The translations under genes and the position numbers were made by a program. Positions 1 to 8,356 of a stretch of 64,000 nt of DNA are shown in pieces. The notes under the pieces are model-generated. The model was not told where the DNA came from. It searched no databases and worked only from the letters and a program-made list of their open reading frames with translations. The stretch's first letter is position 1. Every line of letters begins with the position of its first letter. This stretch comes from Rothia sp035916755 (lineage in GTDB: Bacteria; Actinomycetota; Actinomycetes; Actinomycetales; Micrococcaceae), in NCBI RefSeq assembly GCF_035916755.1, contig NZ_JAYWIX010000008.1, positions 62,001 through 126,000 of the forward strand, given 5' to 3'.

Positions 1-23
1 GCCCCCGCAGAGAAAGGCCAACC

Positions 24-389
24 GTGAGCGACACCCTGCCCGCCACCGGCGTCCTACTCTATGACCCCGACTGCGGCATCTGCCAAAAAGCCGCCCGAGT
101 GCTCACCCACCTGGGCCTAGACGCCCGGGTACAAGCCGGGCACTACGACCGCCTACAAGAGCACTGCGTCGACCTCGAACGCTTCATGCGCCAAATCCCC
201 TTCATCACCCCCACCGGGCAGGTAGCCTACGGGGCGCTCGCCATCGCCTTAGCACTTTCCACCAGCCGGTACGCGCCCGTGCGGGTGGCGGCGTCCGCCC
301 TGAAGAACCCCCTGCTGCGCCCGCTGGCAGAGCGAGCCTACCTGCAAATCTCCGCCAACCGCTCCACCGCCTGCCAGCTCAAGCACTAA
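24..389 (+). CDS. DCC-family (DUF393) thiol-disulfide oxidoreductase-like protein
   Basis: Small 121-aa cytosolic protein. Residues 14-21 read YDPDCGIC, the D-C-x-x-C signature that names the DCC/DUF393 family, a thioredoxin-fold-like group of putative thiol-disulfide oxidoreductases. The family is usually 110-140 aa, so this looks complete. The start is a GTG with an AGAAAGG ribosome-binding site 6 bases upstream. It lies 27 bp before the AEC transporter gene on the same strand and may share its transcript. No substrate can be named from sequence. Family assignment is fairly secure; the biochemical role is only inferred from the CxxC pair. Confidence 0.8.
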   Translation: MSDTLPATGVLLYDPDCGICQKAARVLTHLGLDARVQAGHYDRLQEHCVDLERFMRQIPFITPTGQVAYGALAIALALSTSRYAPVRVAASALKNPLLRPLAERAYLQISANRSTACQLKH

Positions 390-416
390 GGGCTCGACGG
401 TAGAAAGAAGCCCAGC

Positions 417-1337
417 ATGCTCGCAGTCCTCGAAGGCTTTACCATCATCGCGGTAGTGGTGGGCGTAGGCTACCTGGTCGCCCGCCTCGACATTCTGCCG
501 CCCAACTCCGGGCTCTCCCTCAATCGTTTTGCCTTCTTCGTAGCCCTGCCCCCGCTCATGTTCGTGACCATGGCCGGGGCTGACCTGCACGTGATTTTCT
601 CCGGCCGCCTTCCCGTGGCTATCTTGAGCTTCGCTACGGTCGCCCTGCTTTTTGCCGTCATCGCCAGGTTCCTGCTCAAAAAGGACGCCGGCACCGTCAC
701 AGTGGGCGCGGCCGCCAGCGGCTATATCAATGCCAACAATATGGGCCTGCCCGTAGCAACCTACATCGTGGGCGACGCTGCCCAGGTAGCCCCTATCCTG
801 CTCTTCCAGCTCCTGATCGCCGCCCCCATCGTGCTTTCTATTCTGGACGCCATATCCCACGGGGCGGTCTCCATGAAAACCGTTGCCACCCAGCCCATCA
901 AAAACCCGCTGATTATCGGTTCAGCCCTGGGTCTGCTGGTCAACGTGTTCAATCTGCAGGTTCCCGATGTGGTGATGGAACCTTTCCGTATCTTGGGCGG
1001 CGCGGGCGTACCGCTAATCCTAGCGGCCTTCGGCATGTCGTTGCGGGGTTCCAAGGTGCTCGATACTCCCGGCCAACGCTTCGAAACCGTGCTTGCCGCT
1101 AGCTTTAAGAGCCTTCTGATGCCGCTGGTTGCCTACCTGCTGGCCCGCTACGTTTTCCATCTCAGCGAGAGCGATATCTTCGCGGCCACCGTTCTTGCAG
1201 CTCTGCCCAGCGCCCAGAACATGTATAACTACGCGGTGCGGTACAACGTAGCAACCACGCTCTCCCGCGATATCGTGCTGCTCAGTACCCTGGGCGCTAT
1301 GCCCGTGATTCTGGTGATTTCACTCCTCTTGCACTGA
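417..1337 (+). CDS. AEC-family (auxin efflux carrier-like) transporter
   Basis: 306-aa integral membrane protein with about ten hydrophobic segments. It has the layout of AEC permeases: two groups of five helices, with a conserved NANNMGLP stretch near residues 102-109 and a PSAQNMYNYA stretch near residue 265. AEC proteins export or take up organic acids and related anions (malate, auxin-like compounds); the substrate here cannot be read from sequence. Length matches the family (300-320 aa). It follows the DCC-family gene closely and converges with the minus-strand HTH gene downstream. Confidence 0.85.
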   Translation: MLAVLEGFTIIAVVVGVGYLVARLDILPPNSGLSLNRFAFFVALPPLMFVTMAGADLHVIFSGRLPVAILSFATVALLFAVIARFLLKKDAGTVTVGAAASGYINANNMGLPVATYIVGDAAQVAPILLFQLLIAAPIVLSILDAISHGAVSMKTVATQPIKNPLIIGSALGLLVNVFNLQVPDVVMEPFRILGGAGVPLILAAFGMSLRGSKVLDTPGQRFETVLAASFKSLLMPLVAYLLARYVFHLSESDIFAATVLAALPSAQNMYNYAVRYNVATTLSRDIVLLSTLGAMPVILVISLLLH

Positions 1338-1356
1338 CAGTTTGCCGGTGCCCGGC

Positions 1357-1983
1357 CTACTGATCCTGCCCCTCCAAGCCCTCAAGCAGCTCAGCAATGA
1401 GCTCGCGAGAAGCCAGCTCTTCATGCCAGTAGGACCGCACCAGGGTTTTACTCACCGCCTGGGAGGTAATTCCCAGCGCCTGGGCTACCGCCTTTTGCTG
1501 CCCGCGCACACCGGGCACTAGCAGGTCAAGCACCCGCCACTCGGCTTCGGTACGGGCGGACGCCACCCGGTAGAGCAGGCGCAAGAGGCCGGTTACCTGG
1601 TCGGCCCGGACACCCTGCCCTTCAGCGTGCACACAGATACCGCGCGGTGGGGCACCGGTCTGGGCCTGCTCCACCGCTGACCGGGACAGGCTCAAGGCAG
1701 AGCCCGAACACTCCGGGGTAGAAACCGCCCCCAGGGCCGCCGCGAAGCGCGGCCGCACCAGCTCACCGGCCCCGATACCCACCCAAAACCGGGCAAACCG
1801 GGCCCCGAGCAGGGCGGCGGCCAGGGCGTCCTGGGCATTATCGAACGCCCCCTGCACCTCATCGGGGTAGGTGCGGGTAAAGGCAACAGCAGGGGCCAGC
1901 TGCTCGAGACGGTTCTCCAAGTCGGTGAGGTGCTCCTGCACCGAACCCTGGGTCGAGCGGGCAATGAAGGTCAGTACAAACAT
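1357..1983 (-). CDS. Uncharacterised protein with C-terminal helix-turn-helix (SatD-like)
   Basis: 208 aa. The C-terminal third contains a clear helix-turn-helix, QKAVAQALGITSQAVSKTL around residues 162-180, which would let it bind DNA. The N-terminal part resembles SatD-like proteins, in which an N-terminal domain of unknown function precedes an HTH; this likeness is an impression from pattern only. It is the last gene of a minus-strand run (6544 to 1357): nuclease-helicase, unknown protein, then this gene 36 bp later. It could regulate that operon. Function unknown. Confidence 0.6.
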   Translation of the reverse strand: MFVLTFIARSTQGSVQEHLTDLENRLEQLAPAVAFTRTYPDEVQGAFDNAQDALAAALLGARFARFWVGIGAGELVRPRFAAALGAVSTPECSGSALSLSRSAVEQAQTGAPPRGICVHAEGQGVRADQVTGLLRLLYRVASARTEAEWRVLDLLVPGVRGQQKAVAQALGITSQAVSKTLVRSYWHEELASRELIAELLEGLEGQDQ

Positions 1984-2019
1984 GTCTTTCAGTATGCCCT
2001 AGAGTCACCGGGCAGAAAA

Positions 2020-2748
2020 CTAGCCTTCACCCCAGAGCAGGGTTTCGGCATCCACCCCGGCAAGGAAGAGCTGCTCCTGCAACGGCTGGGCGCACTCAAT
2101 CGGCAGCCGGACGCTACTGCAGGTCAGGTCATAGCCCAGATAGGCGGTGGCAGAGTCAAAGCCGGATAAATCGCGCCCCAACTCCCGGCAGAGGTGCACC
2201 ACCTGTTTGAGGTCGGGTGCCGACCCAAAGACCCAGAAATAATCGGGGCTCGTGAGCTGGAACAGCCCCAGGGGCGCACCCGCACCCGACTGATCCCGCA
2301 CCCGCACCCAGCCACCTGCCGGGTCTAGGTCGCCGGGGCCGTCCTGCGGGGCTAGAGGGTCAAGCGTCCAGGCCCGGGTGCGCTCTAGCCAGTCGGGTAG
2401 CTGGGGCATATAGAGGGTGTCTCCCTCCCCGCCCCAGGGCGTAGCGTCAAAACTGCGGGCATACATGGCAGACCAGAACTCGCTACTGCTACACGAAACC
2501 CCCACGCTGTTGAGCTGGGCCGGGTCGCTCGGCGCCGCAAACTGGTCGTGCTCGGCATCCTCGGGGCTTGATGCTGCCAAATCAGCTAGGTAGGCCTGGT
2601 CCCAGTAGGTGGGCCTGGTCGCGTACCCCTGCTCGCGCAAGCGCTCGTCGATACGCTGCAGGTAGCGGGGCTCGCCCAGAGCCACGGTCTGCCCATCAAA
2701 GTGAAAGAGATAGGGGGAGCGCTTACGGTGGGTGGGGGAGAGGGGCAT
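2020..2748 (-). CDS. Hypothetical protein coupled to the nuclease-helicase gene
   Basis: 242 aa from the ATG at 2748. This start is chosen over an upstream one at 2841 because a TTAGGAG ribosome-binding site lies 6 bases before it and it begins one base after the stop codon of the 1264-aa gene, so the two are probably translationally coupled. No recognised domain, signal peptide or membrane segment. The sequence is acidic and rich in W, Y and P, and contains a VGVSCSSSEFW stretch near residue 85 and a YFWVFGSAPDL stretch near residue 175. I do not recognise the family. Its tight coupling suggests it works with the nuclease-helicase. Confidence 0.6.
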   Translation of the reverse strand: MPLSPTHRKRSPYLFHFDGQTVALGEPRYLQRIDERLREQGYATRPTYWDQAYLADLAASSPEDAEHDQFAAPSDPAQLNSVGVSCSSSEFWSAMYARSFDATPWGGEGDTLYMPQLPDWLERTRAWTLDPLAPQDGPGDLDPAGGWVRVRDQSGAGAPLGLFQLTSPDYFWVFGSAPDLKQVVHLCRELGRDLSGFDSATAYLGYDLTCSSVRLPIECAQPLQEQLFLAGVDAETLLWGEG

Positions 2749-2749
2749 G

Positions 2750-5700
2750 CTAACTCCTAACGGTGGGGGGATCGGGGCGGACGCCAGCCTCCCCCTCATC
2801 GGGGAAGGGCAGGGCTGCCCGCTCAAGGCGGATAAAGGCACCCAGCAGGGCTAGCGCCTCGGGGCTGGTGGGCAGAAAGTCGGTAAACCGGGTTGAGCAC
2901 ACCACCACCGCCGCCCACATGCCGCGGGACAGGGCAACATTCAACCGGTTGGGCGAGAGCAGAAAATCGGTTCCGCGGGGGCTATCACCGGCACTCGAAG
3001 CAGCCATCGACACCAGCACCACCGGGGCCTCCTGCCCCTGGAACTTATCAACCGTACCGACGCGCACACCCCCGCCGTCGGCGTCCGCTAGCCCCGCCTC
3101 CAGCAGGGCTGCCCGAATCGTATCAACCTGGGCGTTATAGGCTGCCACCACAATAATGTCTGAGGGTGCTAGGGGCGCTGCCTGCTCGGGGGCAGCCAGG
3201 TGGGGAGTCCACAGGTGCCCCAGAAAGCCGCGGGCCAAAGCCACAATCTCATCGGCTTCTTCGACTGAAGCTGTTGAGTTACCCCGGTGCTCTATCGTGC
3301 GCAGGTAGACCCCGGGCTCCCACCCCTCCAGGTGCCTCTCGGTGCCCGAGGGGGCGGACGCCAGCCGCCCCTCATACGATAGGGCCGAGACCGGGGCGCA
3401 CAGGGCCGGGTGCATACGCCAGGTGACATCGAGAAAATAGCCAAACTCTTCAGGCAGCACCGTACGGCCCGCTGAAAGCCAGCCCAGGGCAGACTCGTCC
3501 ACCGGGTAGGGGTGGGTGCCCTGCGTGACCTGGGGTAGCTGGGCCGGGTCGCCCAGGAGCAGCAGGTTCTTAGCTGAACGGGCCACTGCCAGCGTATTAG
3601 CCAGCGAATACTGCCCCGCCTCGTCAATCACTAGCAGGTCAAGGCCCTCAAACCGGAACTTGCGATCAGAGGCAAAATCCCAGGCTGTGCCGCCAAAAAT
3701 ACGGCCACCGGGTTCATCCATAAATCTGGAAACGTCGGGGTTGCGAACCTCGCGCCAGGGAAAATTCGGGGTCTGGCTCTTGCCCGCCCCCTTAGCGATC
3801 TGGTCAGGGTCTACGCGGCCATTACTGATACACCCCAGCAGCATGTTCTCAACCACCGCATGGGACTGGGCCACAATACCCACCTTCCAGCCCGCAGCCA
3901 CAAGACGGCCGATTACATGAGAACCCACGAAGGTCTTACCCGACCCCGGGGGGCCCTGTACCGCCACATACGACCGATCGAGCTGGCTCACCGCCTGATA
4001 AATAGCCTGCACCGTCGCAAGAGAACCGTGCGTCTCTACAAAATCCTGCGGACGTGGCAACACACCGCCCCCGACCAGCCGCGGCGGAACACGACGAACC
4101 ACATCGGTACCCGCCGATGCCGGTAATTCAGGCAGTACCCGGGCGGTACGCGCTGCCAATTCAAGTAGAGCCTGTTCCTGGGCCTGCGTCGGAATAGGCT
4201 GCCCGGGAGTTAGCGCCATTGGCAGGTGCGGGTAAGGCTCAGCCGGCTCACCGTCTGAGGTTTTCAAACTCTCCCGCACCGTAATCCGCACTAGGTTGGG
4301 CTGCCCCGCCTCATGCTCCGGAATCTCCTCCAACTCTACAATCTCAGTACTAAAGGCACCGGCCCGCTCGGCCTCCACCGGTAGTACCCCTTCATGCAGA
4401 GCCGCATAGGTTAAAGCCTGCTGCCGGGCTTCCCGCTCCAAAAAGGGCGGAAAAGGGCGCGTATACATGGCAAAGAGGTTGCTATCGCCCACCTTCACCG
4501 ACGAACCTGGAGCAACCCTTGCCACCCCGCTCAGCAAGCGCACAGTGGACCGAGCCCGCTCAGGGCGGTGCCAATCGGCGACCACCTGCATCCGGCCCAG
4601 CAACACCACATCGCGGGCGTCCTCCCAATCCTCACGGGGGGCCGTAAGACGATTGAAATGGTCCCACCAGAACTGACGGCGCTCGCGACGATGGTAGCCC
4701 GTAGCCGTAGCTACCATGGCAACAGCCTGCTTCTGCGGCTCCAACTCGCCACCGGCGTCTAGGGCCTCAACGAACCGGCGCAGGGCCCGCTCAGCCTCGG
4801 TCTCATCTTCAGCCCTGCCCGCCTGCACCAGCAGCTCGTTGAGGTCAGCCAGGGGCGCGGGCTGTACAAGCTCGTCGTCGACCGACCGGCCCACCAACCC
4901 TAGTAGCCAGGTGCGTAACTGAGACAGGGAAAGACCGGTGCGGTAGAGACTGCGGGCAAGGGCAGTGCGCATAGCTTCGGCCTGCTCCGCGCGCCCTTCC
5001 TTCTCGGCCTCGGTTACATCGGCAAAGGCCGTCACAGGAATATCAGGGTCAGGCCCAAGCTCCTGACCGTAGAGAGGCTCAATATCTGCCAGCACCCGGG
5101 TGCCGGTACTGATGCGCATGGAGCGCCGGAGCACCTCAGAGAGGTCAATGAGCACACCGTCACGTTGGATATCGGTGAGATAGGCTTCGCCCATACCGTG
5201 CATCGCCGCTAGCTGTTGCAAGGTGGTGAGCGTGGCCGCCCCAAAGTAATAGACCCGTAGACCCGGGTGAAGTTGGCGCTGCTGGTGCAGCAGGCCAAGA
5301 AAGTCTGTAAGAAGACGCCCTTCAGCGCTGCGGCTTGCTGCCCAAAACTGGCTAAACAGGGGCTCTGCTCCCGGCTCATCGGGCAGAGCTACAGCACCCA
5401 GAGTGTAGGTCAGCCCCCAGGCTAGCTCGGGGTGAGCCGCTTGCCTGTCGTGCCATAGGGGGTCAGCGCGCAGGCTGATGAAAAGATCACCTGCACTGGC
5501 CCGCGGGAGCATACGAAGAGAATGACGAGGGAAGAGCTTGTAGGAGACGGAATGTTCCTGACCTTCCCGCTGTACCGTGGCGGTACCGTCCGGCTCTGAA
5601 TTGCCGGTCTGTAGGGCTGCCTGCTCTGCGTAGCGCCGCACCAGCCCCGGGAGCTGAGACTGGCCTGCCAGGGCCGCCAACTCGTCAATACTCTGAACAC

Positions 5701-6544
5701 CACAGCGCTCATAGATAACCTGCCGTGAGCGTGCCGTCATCCCGGCGGTCAGTAGCATATCGCGGTGCTCCCGCACCATCACCTGGCAGGTATCGCAGCG
5801 CCCGCAGCGTGTTACCTCTGGGCTTCCGGGCTCCACAAACCAGCTCACCGGGGCTGTGCCCGGTGCCCGGTGGGCGGTAAGGAGCTCGAGAAGGCGCTCG
5901 CGCTTCTGCTCGAACACCGGTGTAAGGGTAGCAAGCTCATGTAGAGACTCGACGTTATTGCCCAGAATGAGCGAGACATAGGGGGCACAGGGGATCCCCT
6001 CTCTATGTAGCTGGTCGGCATAGGCAGCGACCTGGAGGAGAGCCGGGACCCGAGCCGTGCGAGCTAGCTTGGTGTCGACCACCCGGTAGCTACCATCGGG
6101 CTGCTTTACAAGGAAGTCAGCACGCCCGTGGAAGGAACCGTCAAAGAAGCTGGCCTGGAAGACAACATCTGCGCCTGCCCTCAGCACTTCGAGAGTTTCT
6201 TCCCGTTTTTCTTCGAGAGCCTGCCGAGTGTAGGTACGCGGGGGATCAACCTGATACACCCCCCGGCCCGAGGCTGGATCCCAGCTGCCGTAGGTTTGGA
6301 GAAAGTCATCGAGGATGCGCTGTTCGTGGGCTTCGCCCAGGGCGGCGGCTCTGCGAAGCTGGGGATCTTCAATACGTTCGAGGCGGGGCACCCTGCCCAG
6401 AGCCTGGTCAAGGGCGTAGAGGGTGGCGAACTGGCACTGGGCCGAGGTGACAAGGTCAGTAGCTGAGTAGATTAGAGACCGACCGAGAGGTTCGAGGGCC
6501 GTAGCCGTTAACGAGGGGGCAGAATCTGCATCGATGAAGAACAT
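2750..6544 (-). CDS. TM0106-family RecB-like nuclease fused to SF1 (DNA2/UPF1-like) helicase
   Basis: 1264-aa cytosolic protein. The N-terminal ~280 residues look like the TM0106 family of RecB-like nucleases, with the pattern GRADFLVKQPDG...VVDTKLA (the D-x-K of a PD-(D/E)xK fold) followed by a cysteine cluster CGRCDTC, a likely Fe-S or zinc site. The C-terminal third is an SF1 helicase: Walker A GPPGSGKT, Walker B LLVIDEAG, a GDPAQLPQ motif III, and the late motifs GTVDKFQGQE and NVALSRG. Together they predict ATP-driven DNA or RNA unwinding with cleavage. It is the first gene of a minus-strand operon with 2020-2748 and 1357-1983. Related fusions are widespread in actinobacteria and poorly characterised; a repair or defence role is possible but not shown. 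Confidence 0.8.
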   Translation of the reverse strand: MFFIDADSAPSLTATALEPLGRSLIYSATDLVTSAQCQFATLYALDQALGRVPRLERIEDPQLRRAAALGEAHEQRILDDFLQTYGSWDPASGRGVYQVDPPRTYTRQALEEKREETLEVLRAGADVVFQASFFDGSFHGRADFLVKQPDGSYRVVDTKLARTARVPALLQVAAYADQLHREGIPCAPYVSLILGNNVESLHELATLTPVFEQKRERLLELLTAHRAPGTAPVSWFVEPGSPEVTRCGRCDTCQVMVREHRDMLLTAGMTARSRQVIYERCGVQSIDELAALAGQSQLPGLVRRYAEQAALQTGNSEPDGTATVQREGQEHSVSYKLFPRHSLRMLPRASAGDLFISLRADPLWHDRQAAHPELAWGLTYTLGAVALPDEPGAEPLFSQFWAASRSAEGRLLTDFLGLLHQQRQLHPGLRVYYFGAATLTTLQQLAAMHGMGEAYLTDIQRDGVLIDLSEVLRRSMRISTGTRVLADIEPLYGQELGPDPDIPVTAFADVTEAEKEGRAEQAEAMRTALARSLYRTGLSLSQLRTWLLGLVGRSVDDELVQPAPLADLNELLVQAGRAEDETEAERALRRFVEALDAGGELEPQKQAVAMVATATGYHRRERRQFWWDHFNRLTAPREDWEDARDVVLLGRMQVVADWHRPERARSTVRLLSGVARVAPGSSVKVGDSNLFAMYTRPFPPFLEREARQQALTYAALHEGVLPVEAERAGAFSTEIVELEEIPEHEAGQPNLVRITVRESLKTSDGEPAEPYPHLPMALTPGQPIPTQAQEQALLELAARTARVLPELPASAGTDVVRRVPPRLVGGGVLPRPQDFVETHGSLATVQAIYQAVSQLDRSYVAVQGPPGSGKTFVGSHVIGRLVAAGWKVGIVAQSHAVVENMLLGCISNGRVDPDQIAKGAGKSQTPNFPWREVRNPDVSRFMDEPGGRIFGGTAWDFASDRKFRFEGLDLLVIDEAGQYSLANTLAVARSAKNLLLLGDPAQLPQVTQGTHPYPVDESALGWLSAGRTVLPEEFGYFLDVTWRMHPALCAPVSALSYEGRLASAPSGTERHLEGWEPGVYLRTIEHRGNSTASVEEADEIVALARGFLGHLWTPHLAAPEQAAPLAPSDIIVVAAYNAQVDTIRAALLEAGLADADGGGVRVGTVDKFQGQEAPVVLVSMAASSAGDSPRGTDFLLSPNRLNVALSRGMWAAVVVCSTRFTDFLPTSPEALALLGAFIRLERAALPFPDEGEAGVRPDPPTVRS

Positions 6545-7164
6545 GGGGCTCCTTGGGGTTCGCTGTCTTCAAGGCTAGCAAGGATGGCTGACATTTTAGG
6601 GGCTGAGTAGGTGATGCAGCGATAACCATAAGTGGTTCGGACCAATAAAAGAATCTAGAACATATATTCTAAAAATTACTCACTGATATAGAACAAAAAC
6701 TTTGAAAATGTAATCTGTGTCATATGTGAAAATTTCCTTTTTATCGCGCGGTTATGGCGGGTGGGGTTTGGCCCTGTGGGGTGAAGGTGGGCTGTGTGTA
6801 AGTATGGTGGTGCCTAATAGGGGTTGGTTTGTGGGGTATCCCAAAAGGGGCTGTCTAAAATTTTTAGCCTTGTCACCCTCTGTTTTGCTGAGCTGCCTGC
6901 ATGGCCACCAACACTCCTAAGCTGGGTGAATTTTTGTTGAAATGAACTTTGGTGAGATGGCTGTGATGGTGGTGAAAAGCGGGGGTTGAGGTGCTAGAAC
7001 ACTGGAAGTAAGTAATCTTCATAATTCTCAGCCTGTGTTCAGGCCTGAATTAAATCCCAAAAAAGTGTCACAAAATGGTCAAAAATAGGTCACGATTCTA
7101 TAAAGTTGTGTATCAGCAAAAACACTCCTACCTTGCTCAATTACCACACCACAGAGGAGCCCCC
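6545..7164. other. 620-bp intergenic region, AT-richer, with a G/T-rich stretch
   Basis: No gene is supported here. Codon use and base composition in 6545-7060 differ from the neighbours. A potential 67-aa reading frame at 6717-6920 has no ribosome-binding site and no recognisable protein character. Positions 6750-6850 are strongly biased to G and T on the plus strand, with runs of three or four G at 6759, 6763, 6778 and 6789. The last part must contain the promoter of the CAP-domain gene; short GTCACA/GGTCACG repeats lie at about 7066-7095. Confidence 0.5.
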
Positions 7165-8283
7165 GTGAAGAATCTGCGTCAAACCGCACGAGCTGTTCAG
7201 CCGACTCGCCGCCAGGCGGCCGTCCTTGCCCTCACCGGCCTGGCAGCTACCAGCGCAATCACCGCTGCAACTGCCGCAGCGTCAGACATTCGCACCGTCA
7301 CTGCCGCCCAGCGCGCTGCCGACCAGCAGACCCTGCTCAACCTCATCAACGCCTACCGCGCCCAGAACGGCCTGGGTGCCGTCAAGCACTCAGCCACCGT
7401 AGCCTCTGTGATGGAGGGCGAAGCTATCCGCCAGTTCAAGGCCGGGGCATACTCCCACGGCACCGAATTCCTCTACAACTCCAAGGTGCAGGGCTACAGC
7501 TTCGTACGCGAAGTCATTGCTCTTTCCTACAACGACGACCTCAACCAGCTCCTCAACTTCTGGAAGAGCTCAGCCCCCCACCGTGCTGCCATCCTGGCCC
7601 CCCAGGCCAACGTCATCGGCATCGGCTTCTGCTACGGTCACGGCACCTCCCTGCCCTGGCGTGTCCTGGGTAACGTTGGTATCTACCGCTACGAAGCAGG
7701 CAAGGGCCCCAACGATTACGTCTCTACCATCACCAGCATCAACACCCTCTCCAACGGCTCTTCTGAAGTAAGCGCCTATGCACTGAGCGACAAGTTGGCC
7801 GACCACTACAACGCTAGGGGCGGCGTAGATTTCTTTGGCCTGCCTACCGGTAACCCTTTCCCATCTGTTGACGGGGGTATTATCCAGAATTTTGCTAAGG
7901 GCCGGACGATTTACTGGACAGCCTCTACGGGGGCGCATGATGTGTTCTGGGGAGGTGCTATCGGTGGCCGTTACGCAGGCAGCGACTTTGAGCGTAACTG
8001 GGGCTACCCCATGAACTCTGAATACGAATTTTTGGGTAGCATGCGCCAAGATTTCATCAAGAACGGCTCTATCACTTCGGTCTACTGGACCCCCTCTACC
8101 GGTGCCCGCGCCATTATTGAAACCGGAGCTATCTCTGGCCACTGGTACGCCCTGGGCGGCCCCGCAGCTATCGGCTTCCCCGTCACCGATGAGATGCGCT
8201 GGCTCGATGGCGTGGTCCGAGTGACCTTCTCCAGCGGCACCACCATCAACTGGACTGAAGCCCGCGGCGTCTGGGTGAGCTAG
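7165..8283 (+). CDS. Secreted CAP-domain protein with C-terminal LGFP repeats
   Basis: 372 aa from the GTG at 7165, chosen because GAGGAG lies 5 bases upstream and the protein then begins with a clean signal peptide (basic start, hydrophobic core, cut near residue 36). The open frame extends further upstream to 7075 but that part lacks signal character. Residues ~45-180 form a CAP/SCP domain (LINAYRAQNGLGAV, then HR near WKSSAPHR). The second half holds three LGFP-type repeats, each with the W-G-x-P or G-F-P signature, known from actinobacterial envelope proteins as likely cell-wall binding modules. Probably a wall-associated exported protein; its activity is unknown. Confidence 0.8.
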   Translation: MKNLRQTARAVQPTRRQAAVLALTGLAATSAITAATAAASDIRTVTAAQRAADQQTLLNLINAYRAQNGLGAVKHSATVASVMEGEAIRQFKAGAYSHGTEFLYNSKVQGYSFVREVIALSYNDDLNQLLNFWKSSAPHRAAILAPQANVIGIGFCYGHGTSLPWRVLGNVGIYRYEAGKGPNDYVSTITSINTLSNGSSEVSAYALSDKLADHYNARGGVDFFGLPTGNPFPSVDGGIIQNFAKGRTIYWTASTGAHDVFWGGAIGGRYAGSDFERNWGYPMNSEYEFLGSMRQDFIKNGSITSVYWTPSTGARAIIETGAISGHWYALGGPAAIGFPVTDEMRWLDGVVRVTFSSGTTINWTEARGVWVS

Positions 8284-8307
8284 TCCCCGCTTTTAGACCT
8301 ACATACG

Positions 8308-8343
8308 AAGGGTGGCCCCATATCTGTGGGGCCACCCTTCTTG
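8308..8343. terminator. Bidirectional intrinsic terminator
   Basis: 13-bp perfect stem (8308-8320 with 8327-8339), six-base loop, T-rich on both ends. It sits between the convergent CAP-domain gene and dacB and can serve both. Confidence 0.85.
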
Positions 8344-8356
8344 TATCCGCCTAAAG

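Noticed and set aside
6717..6920. 67-aa frame in the intergenic region
   Set aside because: No ribosome-binding site, G/T-biased base composition gives a G/W-rich peptide.
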